This document shows positions 59,055-64,000 of a DNA stretch of 64,000 nucleotides, in pieces. Every line of letters starts with the position of its first letter. Within the stretch, counting starts at the first letter, position 1. This stretch comes from Mycolicibacterium fluoranthenivorans. Its GTDB lineage: Bacteria; Actinomycetota; Actinomycetes; Mycobacteriales; Mycobacteriaceae. The DNA lies in contig NZ_JAANOW010000003.1 in the NCBI RefSeq assembly GCF_011758805.1, positions 248,001-312,000 of the forward strand. Direction: 5' to 3'. The position numbers and the translations under genes were made by a program. Below the pieces are notes generated by a model. It was not told where the DNA came from. It saw only the letters and a program-made list of their open reading frames with translations, and ran no database searches.

Positions 59055-62000
59055 GTGACAGCGGCACCCGTACCGGCGATCCCTCCTCAGTACCTCTTGT
59101 CTTCCTCGGCGCCGGAGCCTCGCACGCTGGTCGACATCCTCTACGACACGGCGCGTCGCTACCCCGACGCACCCGCCATCGACGACGGCGAGGTCCAGCT
59201 CACCTACGCCGAACTGATCGGCGATATCGAGGAGAGCGTGGCGTGGCTGGCGGCGCGCGGGATCGGCCGCGGTGACCGCATCGGCATCCGGATGCCCTCG
59301 GGCAGCTACGCGCTCTACACGGCCATCCTGGCCACCCTGGCCTGCGGCGCCGCCTACGTCCCGGTGGATGCCGACGACCCCGACGAGCGCGCGGCACTGG
59401 TGTTCGGCGAGGCCCAGGTGGTCGCGGTGATCACCGAGAAGGGCCTGGTTCGGGCGACCGGCTCATCGCGCGGCTGGCGCGCGGCGCCGCCGCTGAACCG
59501 CGACGATGCCTGGATCATCTTCACCTCCGGTTCGACCGGCACGCCCAAGGGCGTGGCGGTGACGCACCGCAACGCGGCCGCCTTCGTCGACGCCGAGGCG
59601 CGGATGTTCGTGCAGTCGAGTCCCCTCGGCCCGGGTGACCGGGTGCTGGCGGGATTGTCGGTCGCCTTCGACGCGTCCTGCGAGGAGATGTGGCTGGCCT
59701 GGCGGCACGGTGCCTGTCTGGTGCCCGCCCCCCGCTCACTGGTGCGCAGCGGGATGGATCTGGGCCCGTGGCTGGTCTCCCGCGATATCACCGTGGTCTC
59801 GACGGTGCCGACGCTGGCCGCGCTGTGGCCGGCCGAGGCGCTGGAAGCGGTGCGACTGCTGATCTTCGGCGGCGAGGCCTGCCCGCCCGAACTCGCCGAG
59901 CGCCTGGCCGTGGAAGGACGCGAGGTGTGGAACACCTACGGCCCCACCGAGGCGACGGTGGTGGCGTGCGCCGCGCCGCTGAATGGCAAGGGGCCGGTGA
60001 GTATCGGCCTGCCGCTGCCGGGCTGGGACCTGGCGGTGGTGGACAAAGAGGGGCAACCCGTCGGCCTCGGCGCAGTCGGTGAACTCGTCATCGGCGGGGT
60101 GGGCCTGGCCCGGTATCTGGATCCGGAGAAGGACGCCGAGAAATACGCCCCCATGCCGAGCCTCGGCTGGGACCGGGCGTACCGCAGCGGGGACCTGGTG
60201 CGGTTGGAGGCGGACGGCCTCTACTTTCAGGGCCGCGCCGACGATCAGGTCAAGGTCGGGGGCCGCCGCATCGAGTTGGGCGAGGTGGACTCGGCCCTGG
60301 TGCATCTGCCCGGGGTCAGCGGCGGCGCGGCCGCGGTGCGCAAGACCGCCAGCGGCACCCCGCTGCTGGTCGGTTACATCGCCAGCGCCGACCCGGCTTT
60401 CGATCTGACCGCGGCACGGGCCGCACTGGCCGCCGCACTGCCCGCCGCGCTGGTCCCGCGACTGGTGCTGCTCGACGAGCTACCAACCCGGACGTCGGGC
60501 AAGGTCGACCGCAATGCGCTGCCGTGGCCACCCCCGGGCGCCGGCCCAGAGGACGAACCCGACCTGGGCACCGGCACCACCGGCTGGCTGGCCGGGCTGT
60601 GGCGGGATGTGCTCGGCGCGACGGTGGACGGACCCGAGGCGGACTTCTTCGCCCTCGGCGGCGGATCGCTGTCGGCCGCTCAGCTGGTGACCGCGGTCCG
60701 GTCGCGCTACCCGCAGGTGACCGTCGCCGACCTCTACGACCATCCCCGTCTGGGCTCCCTGGCCGGCTATCTCGACGAGCTCGCCCCGCCTCCCGAAGTC
60801 CACACCCGCGAGGTCGCCCCCACACCGCTGCTCACCCAGCTGGCCCAGGTGGCGATGTCGGTACCCCTGGCCACCTTGACCGGCCTGCAGTGGGTGATCT
60901 GGCTGAGCGTGCTCAACAACATTGCCGCCGCGACCCATCTGGTGCCGTGGGCGGTGCACCTGAACTGGTGGATCATCCTGGCCGGCTTCGCGGTGTTCAT
61001 CACCCCGCCGGGCCGGATGGGGATCGCGGTGCTGGGGGCCCGGACGCTGCTGTCCAACTTGGCGCCCGGCACCTACCGCCGCGGTGGGTCCGAACACCTG
61101 CGGGTGTGGTTCGCCGAACGGCTCGCCGACGCGAGCGGCGCCGAGAATCAGGCCGGAGCCCCATGGCTGGTGTATTACGCACGCGCCCTGGGTAATTCGG
61201 TGGGCATGGGCGTCGATCTGCATTCCGCGCCACCGGTCACCGGGATGCTCACCATCGGCCACCGCGCGTCGGTCGAGCCCGAGGTCGACCTCACCGGGCA
61301 CTGGATCGACGGCGACCTGTTCCATGTCGGGCCGATCAGCATCGGCAACGACGCCACCATCGGCGCACGCACCACCCTGTTCCCCGGCGCGGTGGTCGGC
61401 AAGAACGCCGACGTGGCACCGGGATCCGGTGTGGTCGGCAAGGTGAAGAACGGGCAGTACTGGAAGGGCTCGCCGGCGGCGAAATCCGGCAAGGCCCGGC
61501 ACCCCTGGCCCGACGAACGCCCGCCACGCGCGACGGTGTGGGTGACGATCTACGGCGTGACGTCGATGTTGTTGGGCGCCTTGCCGTTGACGGCCCTGGC
61601 CGCCGGCCTGGCCGTGCTGGCCTGGGGCATCCGCGGCACCGCCAGCCCCGCGGCGGCGACCGGCCCGGCGCTGCTGTGGACCCCGGTCGCGGCGTTGGCG
61701 GCCATGGCGACCTACGCCGCGCTGACGGTCATCGGTGTCCGGGTACTGTCCATCGGCCTCGGCGAGGGCTATCACCCGGTGCGCAGCCGGGTGGGCTGGC
61801 AGCTGTGGGCCACCGAACGACTGATGGATGCCGCCCGCAACTACCTGTTCCCGATCTACGCCGGGCTGCTCACCCCGTGGTGGTTGCGGCTGCTCGGCGC
61901 GAAGATCGGTAAGGGCACCGAGATCTCGACCGCCCTGCTCACCCCGAAGTTCACCGTGGTCGAGGACGGCGCATTCCTGGCCGACGACACCATGGTCGCC

Positions 62001-62939
62001 TCCTATGAGCTCGGTGGCGGCTGGATCCACGTCGCCAGGGCCACCATCGGCAAGCGGGCTTTCCTGGGTAACTCCGGGATCACCCAGCCCGGACGGCGGG
62101 TTCCCGACGACGGACTGGTCGCGGTGCTCTCGGCTGCACCCCACAAAGCCAAGGCCGGTTCCTCGTGGCTGGGCAGCCCGCCGATCCGGTTGCGCCGCAA
62201 CCCGACCGATGCCGACGTGCTGCGCACCTTCCAGCCGTCGACGAAGCTGAAGATCATGCGTTCGGTGGTGGAGACCTGCCGCATCATCCCGGTCATCGTG
62301 ACCTTCGGGATCGGCGTCGCGGTGCTGGCCGGGCTGCAGGCACTGGCCGGCGCGTTCGGATACGCACTCACCGCCCTGGCCGGCGGGCTGGTGCTGCTGA
62401 CTGCCGGCGCGGTGGCCGGCGGTATCGCCGTCCTCGCCAAATGGCTTGTCATCGGCCGCATCCGGGCGGTCGAGCATCCGCTGTGGTCCTCGTTCGTGTG
62501 GCGTAACGAGGTATCGGACACCTTCGTCGAGACGGTCGCCGCGCCGTGGTTCGCCAGGGCGGCGACCGGTACGCCGGTGATGAACATCTGGCTGCGCGGG
62601 CTCGGCGCCAAGATCGGCCGCGGTGTGTGGTGCGAAACCTACTGGCTGCCCGAGGCCGATCTGGTGCGCCTGGGTGCCGGCAGCACCGTCAACCGTGGTT
62701 GTGTCGTGCAGACGCACCTGTTCCACGACCGGATCATGCGGATGGACACCGTCGTCCTGGAGGACGGGGCCACCCTGGGACCGCACTGTGTGGCGTTGCC
62801 TGCCAGCAAGATCGGCGCCGGGGCCACCGTCGGTCCGGCGTCACTGGTGATGCGCGGTGACGAGGTGCCCCCGTTCTCACGCTGGCAGGGTAACCCGATC
62901 GCGGTGTGGGATCCGTCGCGCAAGAAGAAGAACGCGTGA
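59055..62939 (+). CDS. Pls/PosA-type NRPS-like protein: adenylation, carrier, membrane and hexapeptide domains
   Basis: A 1294-residue multidomain protein. Residues about 25-500 are an adenylation domain with core motifs FTSGSTGTPKG (near 155), FDAS (the Asp typical of amino acid activation, near 213), NTYGPTE (near 294), YRSGDL (near 376) and SGKVDR (near 481). A carrier domain follows (LGGGSLSAAQ, Ser near 538). The remaining 700 residues have several membrane helices and left-handed beta-helix hexapeptide repeats (for example ISIGNDATIGARTTLFPG near 759), as in the NRPS terminal domain of epsilon-polylysine synthetase relatives. No condensation or thioesterase domain is present. The product is unknown. 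It is coupled to the M1 peptidase by GTGA overlap. Confidence 0.88.
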   Translation: MTAAPVPAIPPQYLLSSSAPEPRTLVDILYDTARRYPDAPAIDDGEVQLTYAELIGDIEESVAWLAARGIGRGDRIGIRMPSGSYALYTAILATLACGAAYVPVDADDPDERAALVFGEAQVVAVITEKGLVRATGSSRGWRAAPPLNRDDAWIIFTSGSTGTPKGVAVTHRNAAAFVDAEARMFVQSSPLGPGDRVLAGLSVAFDASCEEMWLAWRHGACLVPAPRSLVRSGMDLGPWLVSRDITVVSTVPTLAALWPAEALEAVRLLIFGGEACPPELAERLAVEGREVWNTYGPTEATVVACAAPLNGKGPVSIGLPLPGWDLAVVDKEGQPVGLGAVGELVIGGVGLARYLDPEKDAEKYAPMPSLGWDRAYRSGDLVRLEADGLYFQGRADDQVKVGGRRIELGEVDSALVHLPGVSGGAAAVRKTASGTPLLVGYIASADPAFDLTAARAALAAALPAALVPRLVLLDELPTRTSGKVDRNALPWPPPGAGPEDEPDLGTGTTGWLAGLWRDVLGATVDGPEADFFALGGGSLSAAQLVTAVRSRYPQVTVADLYDHPRLGSLAGYLDELAPPPEVHTREVAPTPLLTQLAQVAMSVPLATLTGLQWVIWLSVLNNIAAATHLVPWAVHLNWWIILAGFAVFITPPGRMGIAVLGARTLLSNLAPGTYRRGGSEHLRVWFAERLADASGAENQAGAPWLVYYARALGNSVGMGVDLHSAPPVTGMLTIGHRASVEPEVDLTGHWIDGDLFHVGPISIGNDATIGARTTLFPGAVVGKNADVAPGSGVVGKVKNGQYWKGSPAAKSGKARHPWPDERPPRATVWVTIYGVTSMLLGALPLTALAAGLAVLAWGIRGTASPAAATGPALLWTPVAALAAMATYAALTVIGVRVLSIGLGEGYHPVRSRVGWQLWATERLMDAARNYLFPIYAGLLTPWWLRLLGAKIGKGTEISTALLTPKFTVVEDGAFLADDTMVASYELGGGWIHVARATIGKRAFLGNSGITQPGRRVPDDGLVAVLSAAPHKAKAGSSWLGSPPIRLRRNPTDADVLRTFQPSTKLKIMRSVVETCRIIPVIVTFGIGVAVLAGLQALAGAFGYALTALAGGLVLLTAGAVAGGIAVLAKWLVIGRIRAVEHPLWSSFVWRNEVSDTFVETVAAPWFARAATGTPVMNIWLRGLGAKIGRGVWCETYWLPEADLVRLGAGSTVNRGCVVQTHLFHDRIMRMDTVVLEDGATLGPHCVALPASKIGAGATVGPASLVMRGDEVPPFSRWQGNPIAVWDPSRKKKNA

Positions 62940-64000
62940 GCCCGAAAAAGGCGGCCAGGAAGGCAGCCGGTGCGGCCACCAGCCCGCCCGTCATCGATCC
63001 GTACCTGCCGCGCAACGGTAACTTCGGCTACCGGGTGTCGCGGTACGAGCTGGATCTGGAGTACAAGGTCTCGGCCAACCGGCTGTCGGGTTCGGCCACC
63101 ATCACCGCCGTGACACTGGCCGAGTTGCGCACGTTCACCCTGGATCTGGCCGACCCGATGGCCGTCGCCAAGGTCACGGTGAACGGGCGCCGCCCCAACC
63201 AGTTCCGATGTTCGAACGGCAAGCTGCACATCACCCTGCCCAACCGCCTGCCCGCCGGGGCGGCGATGACCATCGCGATCCGCTACGGCGGAACCCCGCG
63301 CCCCATCCGAAGCCTCTGGGGTGAAGTCGGTTTCGAAGAACTCACCAACGGCGCCCTGGTCGCCGGGCAGCCCAACGGCGCGGCATCGTGGTTCCCGTGC
63401 GACGACCACCCGGCCGCCAAGGCCAGCTTCCGTATCAGGATCGCCACCGATAACCCGTACTACGCGATCGCCAACGGCGAATTGGTATCCCGGCAGAACA
63501 GGGCCAGCCTGAACATCTGGACCTACGAGCTCGCCGAACCCACGTCCACCTACCTGATCACCCTGCAGATCGGGATGTACGAGCGGCTCCGCCTGCAGAA
63601 GAGCCCGGTACCGATGTATGCGGTTCTGCCCGACCGCTTGCGCCGCAACTTCGATCACGATTTCGGCCGGCAGGCGCAGATGATGAAGCTGTTCACCAGG
63701 CTCTTCGGGCCGTACCCGCTCGCGGACGGCTACACCGTCGTCATCACCGATGACGACCTTGAGATTCCGCTTGAAGCGCAGGGCCTTTCGATCTTCGGCG
63801 CCAACCACTGCGACGGCAAGCGCACCGCGGAACGACTGATCGCCCATGAGATGGCCCACCAGTGGTTCGGCAATTCGGTGACGGTGCGCCGCTGGCGCGA
63901 TATCTGGCTGCACGAGGGATTCGCCTGTTACGCCGAGTGGTTGTGGTCGGAGGAGTCCGGCGGACCCAGCGCCGACGAGCGAGCCCGTTCGTATCACCGC
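62936..64000 (+). CDS. M1-family metallopeptidase, cut by the window end
   Basis: 355 codons are present, running off the right edge. The N-terminal beta domain covers about 20-205. The catalytic domain has HEMAHQWFGN (zinc site HExxH, about 304-308) and the downstream Glu in WLHEGFACYAEW. The exopeptidase motif usual as GxMEN is replaced by LEAQG, which keeps the Glu. It is predicted to be cytosolic, with a Lys/Ala-rich start (SPKKAARKAAGAA) and no signal peptide. GTG 62936 overlaps the stop of the preceding synthetase gene. Confidence 0.92.
   Translation, partial: MSPKKAARKAAGAATSPPVIDPYLPRNGNFGYRVSRYELDLEYKVSANRLSGSATITAVTLAELRTFTLDLADPMAVAKVTVNGRRPNQFRCSNGKLHITLPNRLPAGAAMTIAIRYGGTPRPIRSLWGEVGFEELTNGALVAGQPNGAASWFPCDDHPAAKASFRIRIATDNPYYAIANGELVSRQNRASLNIWTYELAEPTSTYLITLQIGMYERLRLQKSPVPMYAVLPDRLRRNFDHDFGRQAQMMKLFTRLFGPYPLADGYTVVITDDDLEIPLEAQGLSIFGANHCDGKRTAERLIAHEMAHQWFGNSVTVRRWRDIWLHEGFACYAEWLWSEESGGPSADERARSYHR

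Noticed and set aside
60480..62786. Minus-strand open frame of about 768 codons opposite the synthetase gene
   Set aside because: It is the antisense of a clear multidomain gene. Composition is Arg/Gly/His-rich with no domain pattern; such frames are common in high-GC DNA.

Overview
The window is a gene-dense, high-GC actinobacterial chromosome segment. Its gene order matches what I recall of Mycobacterium tuberculosis from kstR (Rv3574) to ppa (Rv3628): LacI regulator, Rv3577-type hydrolase, Rv3578-type transporter, rRNA methylase, cysS, ispF, carD, lpqE, radA, disA, canB, mutY, mhuD, lpqF, clpC1, lsr2, lysS, coaX, panD, panC, folK/B/P/E, ftsH, ephA, lpqG, hpt, tilS, dacB, ppa. The M. tuberculosis PE/PPE and ESX insertions are absent. 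Genes such as cbtAB, bluB, alc and a Pls/PosA-type synthetase are added. An environmental, probably fast-growing Mycolicibacterium is the best inference. No tRNA, rRNA, CRISPR array, prophage or insertion sequence was seen, and essentially every base is in a gene or a short regulatory gap.

Region 1 (1-2.8 kb) holds the cholesterol regulator KstR with its own palindromic operator, a trehalose-phosphate phosphatase and a LacI regulator. Region 2 (2.8-11.5 kb) is a zinc-starvation island. It contains a ZnuABC-type importer, a canonical COG0523 zinc metallochaperone, a five-gene set of cysteine-free or cysteine-poor alternative ribosomal proteins (S18, S14, L33, L28, L31), and a second, degenerate COG0523 protein that resembles the ribosome-hibernation factor Mrf. 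Four near-identical AT-rich palindromes (Zur boxes) sit at the two divergent promoters. A sulfurtransferase, BluB and PxpA lie between these blocks.

Region 3 (11.5-28.3 kb) carries housekeeping and signalling genes: rRNA methylation, CysS, IspF, CarD, RadA/DisA (c-di-AMP), carbonic anhydrase, MutY, haem degradation, LpqF. It ends in a cobalt import unit (cbtB-cbtA-histidine phosphatase-like gene) under a cobalamin riboswitch. ispD is missing from its usual place between carD and ispF. Region 4 (28.6-34.5 kb) has a secreted Ag85-like esterase, clpC1, lsr2 and lysS; a perfect 30-bp-arm hairpin between the esterase and clpC1 includes both stop codons.

Region 5 (35.7-45.3 kb) is one long leftward run from ftsH through folE, folP, folB, folK, membrane proteins, a dehydrogenase-like gene, panC, panD and coaX, linking membrane proteolysis with folate and pantothenate/CoA synthesis, mostly through 1-8 base overlaps. 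Region 6 (45.4-64 kb) has ephA, lpqG, a molybdopterin oxidoreductase, the hpt/tilS/metalloprotease/dacB cluster, ppa, two ureide-pathway genes, a beta-lactamase-like esterase, a semialdehyde dehydrogenase, and a 1294-residue adenylation/carrier/membrane protein translationally coupled to an M1 peptidase that runs off the window end.
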